A DNA stretch of 64,000 bases, taken from Siphonodentalium dalli (lineage: Eukaryota; Mollusca; Scaphopoda; Gadilida; Siphonodentaliidae). The DNA is taken from contig CP136061.1 of the NCBI GenBank assembly GCA_032622095.1, positions 119,674,754 through 119,738,753 on the forward strand. The letters are read 5' to 3'. Below the pieces are notes generated by a model that saw only the letters and a program-made list of their open reading frames with translations, searched no databases and was not told where the DNA came from. The translations under genes were made by a program, and so were the position numbers. This document shows, one piece after another, positions 23,136-34,389 of this stretch; position 1 is the first letter of the stretch; every line of letters begins with the position of its first letter.

Positions 23136-23396
23136 CTCCTCTTGATCCAGCTCAGGAATCTGGAATTCCTCAAAGTCAGTAACTTCACTAGCTTTCCCTC
23201 CTCTTCTGTTGATGTATTCCTCAATGAGACGTGGATGGCTGTATGAACTTCGTTTAGACGATTCCAATTGATGAACAACTGAGAGATACATGTATAAGGT
23301 AACCAGGAACGCAATTAGAGATCCCACCACGAGAAACTGCTTTATTCTTGTCTGTATTAATTTCATTGTTGAATTTGCTATTTCCATTTCAACAAA
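23136..23396 (-). CDS. Host gene 1, first coding exon: type II membrane protein N-terminus
   Basis: The minus-strand exon is bounded by acceptor ..tattaattttcag (AG at 23398-23397) and donor GAGGAG|GTAATT (GT at 23135-23134). The first ATG is at 23387, giving 84 codons and a phase-0 exit. A second Met at residue 8 precedes TRIKQ. Residues about 15-37 (QFLVVGSLIAFLVTLYMYLS) form one hydrophobic segment after a basic flank, with no signal-peptidase-like site. The rest is polar and acidic (SEVTDFEEFQIPELDQEE). This is the layout of a Golgi type II enzyme: short cytosolic tail, signal anchor, stem. The catalytic part must lie in other exons (9642-9780, 8553-8656 and missing ones). Confidence 0.65.
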
Positions 23397-23454
23397 CTGA
23401 AAATTAATAAAAGTGACAATGACCCTGGGAATGTAAAATGTGCAAGCATAGACA

Positions 23455-23998
23455 TAGTGTATCTGACATGAGGCCTCATCTTCTGTGAAGTATCTATAGT
23501 CTCAAATTAACATTGTTTTTAGTTACAGTAATGCCCTAAATAATCGACTCCTTAACCACAGCAGAATTATGGGTAATTTTTCAGGATTTAGTCGGAAATA
23601 TGACTTGTTGCCATTCATCGTAAAGCTCTGTGAGAGCTTTCCGATGAATGGCAACAAGCCATATTTCCGACTAAATCCTGAAAAATTACCCATAATCCTG
23701 CTGTGGTTAAGATGTTGATTATTTAAGGCATTGCTGTACTTTCTCCCTTCTGTTCAGTTTCTATATCCCCTAATTTGCAGAAGATAACATGGTGACTAAT
23801 GGGTGAACATCACCGACTTCAACTAGGGCACTTCAATCTGATCTCAGGTCTCCCATAGCAGTCGAGGCCTAAGCAGAATGAGGTTTCCAGAGGGTGAATT
23901 TGGTGATACTAGCCCGCCGTACGGGATACACGTAGCATCACTAAATTCACCTTTTGGGGACCTCATTTTACAAATGTCAGACACACTATATCCAGAGG
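23455..23998. repeat. Family B double-hairpin repeat split by a family C MITE
   Basis: The left part (catgaggcctcatcttctgt..ttgtttttagtta) and right part (ctttctcccttctgttcag..cactatatccag) join into one inverse-orientation family B element once 23526-23736 and one TA are removed. The left outer hairpin is missing. Confidence 0.8.
23526..23736. mobile_element. Mariner-type MITE (family C), copy 5, nested in family B
   Basis: CAGTAATGCCC..GGCATTGCTG with TA duplication (23524-23525, 23737-23738). The target TA is single in the uninterrupted B copies (aaaaagtaactaaaaac), which directly shows insertion with TA duplication. Confidence 0.88.
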
Positions 23999-25404
23999 CT
24001 GATCATGATCGGCAGATGTTTAACCCATACATTCAAACAAACTGACTAGTAATGACTACCACAATCGAAACCATCAATCCGGAACTGAATGTACACCTGT
24101 ACACAAAAAGTGAAGATGATGGGAAAGAGATGTTATATGACATCAGACCAGAATCTATCCACATGTGCAAAATGTCAAAGTACATCATTACATGGGTTAA
24201 ACGGGTTTAACATACATGTACATATGTCTTCCATCATAAAATAGAACATGGAATATGAGAATGACCAGATAAGTTACTGTTTTGGATAGCATGAATATGT
24301 GGCATGAATAACAAGACAGTCAATGACTGTGGAGACGCTCACCTACTGTAAAGACTGAGAAGAAAGGGACTTTGAAGACTAACACAGTCAGTACTTGTCA
24401 AAATAAGTTAAGACAAGTAGTTCTAAACATGGACATATACATGTAGCTCGGGATTTGCTGATGAGCCGGGCTCTTCACCTTGAAATTTCAAAGTGCACAC
24501 TACTGTCAAATCTCCAACCCCCTTTTAAACAAGATAATCTTAACCATTCCATAGTCCTAAGTTCACAAAATTAATTTTGCACACCCCTCTTATGTTGAAA
24601 TTTTATAACTGGAATGGGTGCTTCAAGCTCTCAAACTTTTGGGAATTTCCAGCCTGACATCTCCCATAAAGTCAAAATTTGTGCCCCATTACAACAGATT
24701 AACATGAAGTCGGCAAATATGGACTGTTGGTTTAAAAACATACTAGTTGGAAATTAAAATCAAATTATGAGAACTATTCATATAGTGAGTCTAAGTGTGG
24801 TTTAAGGATGTCTTATTTTTGGTGTGAAAATCTAATCTACAACTAATGTTGTATCAGAAATGAAATTTTCAAGAGGAATCTATATATTATTATAACAGTA
24901 GCATACAACATAGATACAGGTAGTGTGGGTGGGGGAGCTATAAATTTTACCTCTGCCCCTAGTTGAACAAACATGAATCCCCATGTATGAGATCTATTCA
25001 TCTAGTAATTTTAAACAGTGGCTTTTAAGAGTTGAAGTTAATTGATTTTCCAAAAAATGACCCCATTTGAACAGATCTGAACATGCCGCCCAAGGACCCT
25101 GCATACCAAATATAAGCTAAATAGACTTGAAGGTTCTTGAGAAGTAATAGTTGTTAGAATTACTATGGAGGGAGAAAGTTACGGCCCTGGCATCCCTCCC
25201 ATTTGAACGTGAGTCGCCTACAGGTAAGGATTTCATATGGATTGTTGACGGATTGGATGGACAGACCAATGGATGGAAGGACTCTCTGACAGACCGACAG
25301 TTTAAATCCAACAACAGCAATATACATGTACCTCGATTGTTTGTTCATAATTAGGTATAATGAGTTCACATAGATAAGTGGTTGTTAAGAAAATATTGGA
25401 ACAG
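23999..25404. other. 5' fragment of element D and unassigned sequence
   Basis: 23999-24032 matches the start of element D (ggctgatcatgatcggcaga). The region around 25085-25300 carries tail-like features (gcataccaaat, ggatggacagaccaatggat), so this may be a decayed D copy. The two overlapping ORFs at 25117-25369 lie in this tail and are not called. Confidence 0.35.
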
Positions 25405-25838
25405 CCAAGCCTGAATTCAGTGTGTCTGAAGTCCCCAAAAAGTGAAACTAGTGATGCTATTCTGATAGGTGGGATAGCATCACCAAATTCACAATCTGGG
25501 AACCTAATTTTACTTAACCCCCAACTGCTATGGGAGACCTAGGGACAGATAGAAATTCTCCAGCTGAAGTTGGCGATGTATGCACACCCATTGGGCACCT
25601 CAATTATGCATTTTATCTTCTGCAAATTAGGGGATATAGAATCTGAACAGAAGGAAAAAAAGCAGCTAAAAATGTTAATTTGAGACTCTAGATACTTCCC
25701 AGAAGATGAGGCCTAAGCAGAATGAGGTCCTCAGAGGGTGTATTTGGTGATGCTAGCCTGCTGTGTGGAGCAACATAATTAAATTAACCCTCTGGGAACC
25801 TCATTCTACAAATGCCACGCACTCTTAATTCAAGCTTG
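25405..25838. repeat. Family B double-hairpin repeat, diverged
   Basis: Both hairpins and the spacer (ccagctgaagttggcgatgt, attaggggatatagaatctg) are present with many substitutions. This looks like the oldest copy in the window. Confidence 0.8.
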
Positions 25839-26559
25839 GAGAAAAAGAAATTAATCTGATTTTAATGACCACTGAGTGATAATGTAAACAACAAGGGACT
25901 TAGGGTGCTTCATTGATAACACCATTAATCTCATTTAAATTATGAATGACATGAATTACACTCTCTGGGGATAGAGAGCACTATGGCATAGCAGTTGTTA
26001 TCTTGTTTTATAAACATGTGTCCATCAGAGCACATGGGTGGCTTGCTGTAGTGAGAATACAAGGATATTAAAGTAATTTACTGAACATTTCGGTACATCT
26101 GTCTGTTCCTGCTTTCTCCCAAACCCCTGATTTCAACCAAATATAGTGGAGTGACTAGAGGTACCTCCCCTTCCCTCCCAAAGATGTAATGTCATAGGTT
26201 CTTCAAAATTTTAATGAGTTTTTTTTAATTTTATTTAAAATAAAAAAATGTTTTAAACTCCGTTAATTTGGCATCAGGAATGAGTAGATGAGTACATGTA
26301 TGTTATTTATAGGAAACAGGCGACAATGCCCAGTGTTTTGGGTTTAGTGTTTTTATTTGAGATATGTTTGTTTGGCCATTTGGTAATTCTTTCATAATTT
26401 CTCTCTTTATATTAGGATACCGATTTATAAATTTGATTAAAACCTTATTTTTGGGACTTTATGTCCAGTAACTGTGTAATGATACAAATTTATGCTAGTT
26501 AGTTCAGTCATGACAGTTAACATTCCAACAAAAGGTATGTGTTTTTTATTTGGTCCGAA
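25839..26559. other. No recognised gene
   Basis: AT-rich sequence with no family recognised. Confidence 0.35.
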
Positions 26560-27115
26560 TTTTATTCTGCCACTAGCGGCAGAATAGCCTAATGGCATGA
26601 TATGGCTATTATGCTGGTAGCGGCACAAAAAGATAATTACCTTAATCTGCTGTTATTGGCAGAATAGCATGTTTGGCTAATCTGCCGAAAACAAAAACAA
26701 TGTCATGCATCTCGCGGTTATATCTTTAGGACATGGAAAGACTAACTACCGTATTGAATACCGTACTTTTTATTGATTTTAACCCTTCTTTTATAAGTTT
26801 GAAAACATGGTGCTTAACATTCTTGATTGTCTTGCTGTCGCGTTTCCAATATTTGGTATGTGTTACCAGTTCGTGTCAGGCAACAGCATTAAAAACTGCC
26901 ATAGGAGAGTCAAAAGAATCGGACAACACATCTGATGCAGACTATGCAATGTCTACCGACGTCACGAGCTATGGCGTATGATGGATTAAGTACAATTTTG
27001 GTGACGTAATTTTTGCGGCAGAATAGCCTAACAGGTTATTCTGCCACTAGCAGCATAATAAGATTACCCTCTTATTCTCCCGCTAGCAGCAGAATAGCCT
27101 TTACCTTTTTATTTA
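26560..27115. mobile_element. Inverted-repeat element with iterated GGCAGAATA palindromes
   Basis: The left (about 26568-26690) and right (about 27013-27112) flanks are inverted relative to each other. They consist of repeated palindromes such as ttattctgccactagcggca followed by gaataggc-like spacers. The core holds an 82-codon plus-strand ORF (26733-26981) with one hydrophobic segment and a Ser/Asp-rich end, function unknown. It probably represents a foldback DNA element; no target duplication could be fixed. Confidence 0.5.
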
Positions 27116-27546
27116 TAGTTTTGTTATACCGCTGGATTTCGTAGAGTCCAACAACAAAGTAATTGGGTCGATAAAGTGTATTTAAAAGCGTAAAAACTTC
27201 AACATAATTATCACAGCACAGCCAATATAATAAACCACATATAAAAGATAATCCTTAAAAATGAAATTTGCATTTCATTTAATCATATGATCTCAAACGG
27301 GTAAATCAATATCTGGCGTCTGACTATTTCAAAAACTAATTACTGAATGACCCCCAGACCGCGCTAATTTTCCCGCCAGTAACAGGTGAGTGCTAATCAG
27401 TGTGCAGGTGACACAATCATTTATGCTCGCTCTCACGCGCATACACACTGACACACATTTCAGTTAACCCATAACATGCTGAAATAAAAATGCAGAAGGC
27501 ACGCAAGTATCATGATACATAAAAGAAGCAGCTTACTAAAACAGAT
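27116..27546. other. No recognised gene
   Basis: AT-rich sequence. Nothing recognised. Confidence 0.3.
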
Positions 27547-28715
27547 AACGAGAGGCCGATCACCATCGGCAGATGTTAACCCATCCCTTGGCGATAAAAA
27601 TTTAATATGATCGGATAAATGAGAGTTTTGGTGTTGAATTATAGAGTATACTGTTATGTACTATTATAGACAAATGTACATAACACAAATTATTGGAATT
27701 TATGGGTCACTGGCATTTATATAAGAGAATGCACTGGTACAGGATATGTAATGCTAAACCGCCACAGCCAGCAAGCCCATGGGTTAAATGTGTAGGTGTG
27801 ACCTGGACATGGAATACTTGGGTAAAGGGAGTCCAATTTAAGTTTACAATAATAATGTGTCCTAGTATACAGATAAGCAACCTCACCACTGACCCATTAA
27901 TATCAATTATATAGCAGAGCTGTCAAAATATCACAGGAATTGTTTATGTTGAACACTGACCTCTCTATTAAACCAATAACAATTATAATGATATCAGACG
28001 ATCTGAAGATATTACTCTGCAGCACAGATGTCCAAGTCTACTGTTAATATCATGTGATGTTTATTGTTGAATCTTTATTTTAAATTAGATGCCATAGCCT
28101 TATGTATCAGATTATTTGCACATTGGCATAAGAGACATCAGAAAATAATATAGCCTTATCAATAGCTAAGTAGTCCAAAGGCAATTGGTGAATTGGATTT
28201 AATGTTGCTCCAAACAGATTTACCAGTACATAACACAAGATTTTGGACCGATTTAATCAAATTTGGTGTGGTGATCCGGGGTACCCTTGGCAGAGTTATA
28301 ATGGTGTTAGTTTTTCAATTTTTTAAAACTTATTTTAAAAAATTAAAGGGACACATTGGAAATCTTTTTATCATAATCATCAATATCTAAATGAAAACAA
28401 ATGACAATGTCAATGACATTTTTTTTATTATTATTATAAAAGTTAAAAATATTTTTTTTTTTAAATCGATTTTTTTTTTTTTTCGAAAAAAAGGGTCATA
28501 ACTCCTTTAAAATTAATCGGATCAAACCCATATTCGGACTCGATCTGCATTTTGGGCTGTGAAACTCACATACCAAATTTGGTTCCAATCAGATAAAAAA
28601 TGTTTGAGTTATCGCATTACTCGTAAAGTGTCTACGGACAGACAGACGGACGAACGACGAGTGGTCAATCCGGGCAACGACACTATGTTTACCATACTAT
28701 GGTATGGGTAAACAT
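27547..28715 (+). mobile_element. Helentron-like element D, third copy, internally different
   Basis: The start aacgagaggccgatcaccat and the end with GACA/GACGG tail, gtttaccatactatggtatg and gtaaacat are the same as in the tandem copies. The interior is shorter and mostly unrelated. It has one core unit (28495-28625) and includes a family A fragment at about 27717-27745 (tataagagaatgcactgg). Confidence 0.65.
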
Positions 28716-29290
28716 AAAAATGGCACCTATAACATTCACCCCCTCCAGGTGAAGAATGGTTCCTGACATTCACTGAAAATTGTAAACAAATAACCCTTCT
28801 GCAAAAGTGAAATCTACAGTTGAATAGGCCTTGTCACTGACAGTATTACCATTACCATCTTAAATGCTGAAATAAAGCCATTACAGCACGATAAAATTCT
28901 GACGAGCTGATAAAAGCTACATGTCCAAATCTGCAACAGGGTAGCTGCAAAAGTAGCAACATGTATACAGGTCGTTGCTGAAATTGTAAAATGGCAAATC
29001 AGTGAAAGCACATCACTGAGTATAACTGTATTGTCTGGTATCAGATCTGGAATTTATCTGAAATTAATGATTACATGTAAAAGAATCTGTAGTACAGGTT
29101 AGAGTTTAGCAATGAGAGGCTGAAATAAAACCTACAGGTAATGACTGCAATAGGTTCAGTCTCTGCAAAGATCTGCTAAAACTAAATTGATTCATCGCTA
29201 AATCAAATATATATTAAATGAATGAATATTGTTATAGAATATTGGAATGGTATATACAACACTATCTCCAAAGTTGAACCTGGAAATGAT
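28716..29290. other. No recognised gene; no LTR found
   Basis: This is where a 3' LTR of the minus-strand retrotransposon would be expected. I found no match to the sequence beyond 34.4 kb. Confidence 0.3.
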
Positions 29291-29508
29291 AATTTCTTAC
29301 AGAGCTGGAACGTCAGTCGGTTTTGGACACATCACTGGGTCTTCAGCTGAAATAATCATAATAGGCTTTTGACCGGAATGAGACAGTATGAATAACAATT
29401 CCCTACATAATAATAAATACACAATAAGATTAAAATATGAGAAAGTAGCACAATACTATCCCATGAGATACCTGAATTAACAAAGGACATTTCTCATGAA
29501 CTGGTACC
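29291..29508 (-). repeat. Diverged duplicate of the retrotransposon pol 3' end
   Basis: 29300-29355 (cagtcggttttggacac, gggtcttcagctgaaat) repeats 29494-29550 (cagtaggttttgaccac, ggatcttcagctgaaat) at lower identity. It is a partial tandem duplication of the pol end. Confidence 0.5.
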
Positions 29509-29967
29509 TCAGTAGGTTTTGACCACTACTGGATCTTCAGCTGAAATTCCTACCAGATCCCGATAATTAACCTCCGTAGACTCATTAAGTGATTCTGGAT
29601 CATTAAAGTGAACATTCCTGCTCGCTCGCTTCACACGAGAGTGCATATGGTCCACACAAGAATCACTCTCAGAATCAGAATCGGAACAATCATCTAATTT
29701 ATTCTCCGACTTATCAACTATCTTCTTAGAACTGGACCTTTTTGTCTCATTAACCATCTCCTCAGATATGAAGTTGAATGGAAGTAACATATTACGATGA
29801 AGCATTCTTGAAACACCATTCTGTGATTCTGGCTCCACCCGATAGACAGGAATATCTTTCATTGGAATCCGAACAATCTGGTATGGCTCATTCTCCCATC
29901 TATCAGCTAGCTTGTGCTTTCCCTTTATACCAACTCTCCGAACTAGAACTCGATCACCTACTTCCAT
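29509..29967 (-). pseudogene. Ty3/Gypsy integrase C-terminal part with GPY/F-like module
   Basis: An open frame of 152 codons. Residues 1-60 carry GDRVLVRRVGIKGKHKLADR, then W-E..PY.IV, V-Y-R-V-E-P and LHRNMLLPF, the pattern of the Gypsy integrase C-terminal (GPY/F) module that follows the catalytic core. The C-terminal half is acidic and Ser-rich (SDSDSES). It is separated from the integrase core by a frame break near 30000. In the element's order it is the last part of pol. Confidence 0.8.
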
Positions 29968-30006
29968 CTTTGCATCCTGGACTCTGATCTTCCTGTCATA
30001 TCTTTC

Positions 30007-30909
30007 CTACACCTTCTCATTCCGGGCATCAACATGACTAAATGCTGTATTGTACGTAAACTCCATTCGTTTCTTCAGTTTCTTCACATAATCCTCTCGA
30101 CTGTGTCCAGCTTCTTCTCTGTCAATACTAAACAGCGCATCAATTGAAATTCTTGGATGCCAACCAAACATCAAGAAATGTGGAGAGTATCCAGTTGCCT
30201 CACTCTTTGTTGCATTGTATGCCTGCACCATAGGACCAACATAACTCTTCCAATCTGCCTTCTGTTCCTCTTCTAATGTTCCCAGCATTTTAATTAGAGT
30301 CTGGTTAAATCTTACAACGGATCCATTCCCCATTGGATGGTATGGGGTGGTCCTGCTCTTATTCATCCCAGCTAGCTTGCACAACTCCTCTATCACCTTA
30401 CTCTCAAAGTTCCTTCCTTGCTCTCTATGTAGCCATATCAAATCCAGTCGTAAGTCGGGATTATGCATTGCAGTCGTGATGCAATTGTGCCAATGCATTC
30501 TCTTATATATGCGAGGCGACCGAGGCGTGATGCAATTGGGCCAATGCATTCTCTTATATATGCGAGGCGACCTATGGTCGACTCGCATATTTAAGAGAAT
30601 GCATTGGCACAGGGTAAAAAAAATCTCCTTTATCACCTTACTCTCAAAGTTCCTTCCTTGCTCTCTATGAAGTCTTTCGGGAAAGCTGTAAAAAACAAAT
30701 AAAGTTTTATTTTTACAGGGAATGGCCTGTGAATAGCGGGTAAAATGATCGGTAATGACCAATACATTTTCAAACCCACCTTTAGACATCTCGAGACATC
30801 TCAATACAGACCAATGTATCAGAACAAGTTCTGCAGCAACCCTTACTTGCTTCTTACGGCGAATGCACCTTCCACAGTTCTGTACCCACTGCTCAGTATC
30901 CCGCACCAT
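30007..30909 (-). pseudogene. Ty3/Gypsy integrase core, catalytically dead and carrying an insertion
   Basis: A 300-codon frame with an upstream CxxC (NCGRCIRRK), the first catalytic region VLVITDHFTRYSQAIP, then a second region that reads HREQG where HSDQG is usual, and the third region YHPMGNGSVVRFNQ where the usual Glu is Val. Two of the three DDE acids are therefore lost. The motif REQGRNFESKV appears twice, because a duplication carrying MITE sequence (30470-30660) was inserted without breaking the frame. Downstream features (SPHFLMFGWHPR) are typical of the family. Confidence 0.85.
30455..30662. repeat. Family A palindrome plus local duplication inside the integrase
   Basis: A full family A palindrome (gccaatgcattctctta .. 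taagagaatgcattggc) at 30540-30607, preceded by a second partial arm (30488-30526). Host sequence on both sides is duplicated: ttactctcaaagttccttcc at 30397 and again at 30640. The TTAA ends are missing, so this is a capture or rearrangement, not a clean insertion. Confidence 0.75.
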
Positions 30910-31220
30910 TCCAGGCCAGTAGAACCTCTGTTTGGCCAGACAACCAACTGCATCACAATTTCTTCATCCATGTGGGACTCTCTGAGTAGAACACCCTCTT
31001 TCAAACTGAATTGGTTCCAGTCCCGAAGATAAGTCCTTACCAAAGGTGACTCTTTCTTGACTTCCTCCTCACTCAAGCATTTGCCTTTCTTCACCAGATG
31101 TATTATTCTACCTATCACAGGGAGGATCCTCCTTCTGCTCGAGCTCCCAATTAATGGAATCATGCACAGAATGTTCCGTCCCTCCCCCGGCCGAAGGGAG
31201 AGCAGAAACAACTGATACAC
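30843..31220 (-). pseudogene. Ty3/Gypsy RNase H-integrase linker
   Basis: The frame carries RDWNQFSLKEGVLLRE, the short spacer that precedes the integrase zinc-binding domain in Gypsy pol. The HHCC finger itself is lost to frameshift near 30910-30960; only the final CxxC is seen, in the integrase frame. Confidence 0.65.
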
Positions 31221-31299
31221 TATCCACTAATGGTAAACTCACAGATGCTGCTCGGCAAACTGCTTTAATAACATCTGGAAACATTATTGGTTTCCGCGA

Positions 31300-31720
31300 C
31301 AGACCATCAGCATCTCCGTTAAGGCGTCCTGCTCAGTACTCGATCTGGAAGTTGTAATTTGCCAAGCTAGCGACCCATCTGTGTCCTGTTGCATCCAACT
31401 TCGCAGTAGTCAAAACATAGCACAGTGGATTGTTGTCTGTCACCACCTTGAAGGTGTTTCCATACAGGTAATCATGGAACTGTTATAGCCCACTTCAAGC
31501 ACAGAAATTCCAACTTATGAGCCGAGTAGTTCTTCTCACTTGGCTTAACTCCCCGACTGGCATATGCGACCACACGCTCAAACGCCATCTTGCAGCTGGT
31601 AGAGGACAGCCCCCAAACCGATTCCAGAGTCGTCGGTGTGAATGATAAAGGGGAGGTCATAATTAGCATAAGCTAAGACCGGTGGTTCTGATAACTTCTC
31701 TTTGATTGTGTCGAAGGCGA
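31300..31720 (-). pseudogene. Ty3/Gypsy RNase H remnant
   Basis: VVAYASRGVKPSEKNYSAHK, followed by LEFLCLKWA, is the RNase H signature after the reverse transcriptase (the AS R.L...E.NY...E..CL...W pattern). The catalytic sequence before it is broken by stops and frame changes. It lies between the RT and integrase blocks as expected. Confidence 0.8.
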
Positions 31721-31899
31721 ATTGTTGACTGTCGGTCCATATCCATGATTTGGGTACTTTCTTCTTCTTAACCTTTACCTTGGTCTCTGTACAATGACCC
31801 TCCAGGAGTTGATTTAATGGCTGGGCAATTGCAGAATAACCTCTGTAATACCCAGCAAAACCAAGAAACTGTCATAACTGCTTGACATTCTGTGGAACT

Positions 31900-32876
31900 G
31901 GCCATTCCTTGAGGGCAGAAATCTTTTCAGGATCTGTAGCTACACCTTCTCCAGAGTTGAGATGACCCAGATAAGTTAGATATTTTGAACACCTCACATT
32001 TATCTGGCTTCAGCTTCAAGTTGTGCTTGGAGAGGCGAGCGAAAACAGCATCAAGACGATCAACCATCTGTGTAAACTCCTTGCTGAAAATCAGTAGATC
32101 GTCCAAGAAAACCAGGCATTCCCGCAAATGCATGTCGCCCATGCACTTTCCATTAGTCGTTGCCGGCCCATTTACCATTCCTTGGCTGTGTCTCTCACAT
32201 TGGTAAAATCCCAAGTTTCCAACAGAAAAAGCTGTCTTGTACTTGTCCTCTTCAATTATAGGGCACTGCCAGTATCCGTTGCCACAATGTGATCAAAGCG
32301 TGGCAAATGATACGCGTCCTTGACAGTCTTTGAGTTCAGAGAATGGAAGTCTATGCAAATGCGCAAAGAATTATCGAGCTTACGCACCAAGACAACGTTC
32401 GATGAATAGGGACTGTCAGTTTCCTTTATCACACCTGCCTCCAACATTTCTCTAATGTGCTGACGTACCTCTTTGTATAGTGCAGGTGGGATTCTTCAGT
32501 ACGGTTGCTTGAATGGAGTGTCGTCAGTAAGTTTGATCTGGTGAGTAACAAGGTCAGTGCATCCCAAGTCCAGGGGGCCTGTAGAGAAAACATGGCTCCA
32601 CCGATTTAGTAAAGTATCCACCTCTGTCATCTGTTCCTTTGTCATGTGGCTATCATCAATTCGAACTCCCAGCATATGTGGCATTGGATGACATTCACTG
32701 CTGATGGCCATCTGCGATGCAAGTGAATCAACAACCTTGACCTCATTCACTGGTGCAATCGTCATATGTGGAAGGATAACTAGGGTCTTAGCCGATACGT
32801 TACACAGCTGAACTGGTATTCTGCTACTGTTATTCATAGAGTTGGACTTGGTTAACCGAGGGCCAACAGTAAACAT
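31900..32876 (-). pseudogene. Ty3/Gypsy reverse transcriptase, three broken frames
   Basis: Block 1 (32496-32876) is the PR-RT linker ending in HQIKLTDDTPFKQPY. Block 2 (32256-32447) has VIKETDSPYSSNVVLVRKL and RICIDFHSLN, the fingers/palm motifs. Block 3 (31927-32214) has CLVFLDDLLIFS, the palm catalytic motif with both aspartates kept, and [10 protein letters not shown]. At least two frameshifts separate them, so no active enzyme can be made. Confidence 0.9.
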
Positions 32877-33035
32877 GTAACAAAGTCTGTGCTAAGTCCA
32901 CTGGCATGTCCGGCTATCCCATGTATGGCAATTGTCTGATATGGTTCGCTTTCAACAGCTATCTTGTTGGTTGACTTGACTGGTATGGCAGAGCATGTCA
33001 AACTGTTAATCGCCATCTCCCATTCTGTTGGCGGG

Positions 33036-33416
33036 TTAATTGAATAACAAACTGTAAGGTCTCTGCACATACGTAACATGTATAACATTAGTCCCAATTA
33101 TTATAGGACAACTTTGGTTATACTCAGTATCTGGAACAACAAGTGCTGGAATAGACATAGGGAAATCACATAGGAATGGTATTTTGAGAACACATTCAAT
33201 GAAACCCAAGTACGGTAAAGTAGATCCATCAGCTATGGAAACTTGTAAACCGTTTAATAACTCTGGTTTATCCAACAGTGAATTTAGACATCCAGCAGAA
33301 ATGGTTGTCACCATTGACCCACTGTCGATCAAAGCATGAAATTGATCTCCTTGAAGAATAACTCCTGTCTGATTAGAACCTCCAACCAGTCGATCAATTA
33401 GGTTTTGGCCCTTCAT
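33036..33416 (-). pseudogene. Retropepsin-like aspartic protease domain
   Basis: The 126-codon frame contains ALIDSGSMVTTIS, the D-S/T-G active site followed by the usual hydrophobic pair, and then PIIIGTNVI, the I-I-G-x-N element near the domain end. It lies between Gag and RT, the canonical Ty3/Gypsy order. The 32852-33097 frame continues towards RT after a frame change. Confidence 0.85.
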
Positions 33417-34389
33417 TTCACCAACCTCTGTAAAGTAAAGTTGCCCTGGCCAAAACCAAAGTCAGGTTGAGAATGCTCCTGCGGCGGAGGCTGGTATGGT
33501 GTTGGTTGATCAAACTTCTGCAATATCAAATCCAGCTTCTGGTCAATCTTTGCCTCCATTCTAGCCTCGAGGGATTCCAGATTCTTGTCCATCTTCTCTA
33601 GGAGATCAAATCTATCAGATCCAGAGTCAGATTGAACCACGTGGTGCTGAGCTTTGGATTTCCCAGTAGAAGTTGAATGAAGTTGACGAATGAACACTCA
33701 ACTCCTTCTACACTACACGTATCTCTCGAAGAAGCGAATCAAAGTCAAATATGGTGTCGTCTTTGTGGCGTGGTTGGCTTTTCAGCTGTTCCGAACAAAG
33801 GGACGAAAAGAATTTGTGCCGTAACAAGTCATTCTTCGCTACACGATCCACATTTCCACATTATATGGCAGCCTCCAAATTAGTTTCAAGTCGACATCCA
33901 AAAGCTGTCACCGATTCTCCAGATTGCTGTGTAGGAAACTTCCCCAAAATGGGTATCTAGTTTCTCCAGAAGACGTACAGCTGTGGCGCGCTCTCCAAGA
34001 GGAATGATCACTTGACGTGCCATACCACGAAGAGAACAACGAATAGCCTGCAACAAACAACTATCAGAAATGTCGGGATCACTTTGAAGGCATCTTATCT
34101 CTTAACACCGTTCACGATATGTGACATCACCTTTCTGCGGTGGATCCTCACCTGAGAAACTAGATATTTTAGGTACAAAAGTACTAACTGGCTTAACAAA
34201 TGACTGAAAACTACCAGGACTAGCTCCTGGTGATTTGCTTTTGTCAATATTTAATTTGTTGATCGTCGTAAGTAAATTTTGCAACGGCATCTTTGGCACA
34301 TCTTCAGTCTTGACTAGTATGTTATACTTACCAGAGGCTTGTAATGCCCAGATCATTTCTTCTTCTGACATACTAATAATGTCACCCAT
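33413..34389 (-). pseudogene. Ty3/Gypsy Gag, fragmented
   Basis: 34389-34102 gives an ATG-started N-terminal part ending in PKISSFSGEDPPQKGDVTY, a capsid entry motif also seen in PNMA-like Gags. 33690-34100 holds capsid-like pieces in changing frames (AIRCSLRGMARQVIIPLGER; LRHKFFSSL). 33697-33413 is a charged, coiled-coil-like linker (LEKMDKNLESLEARMEAKI) before the protease. No zinc knuckle was seen. Confidence 0.75.
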
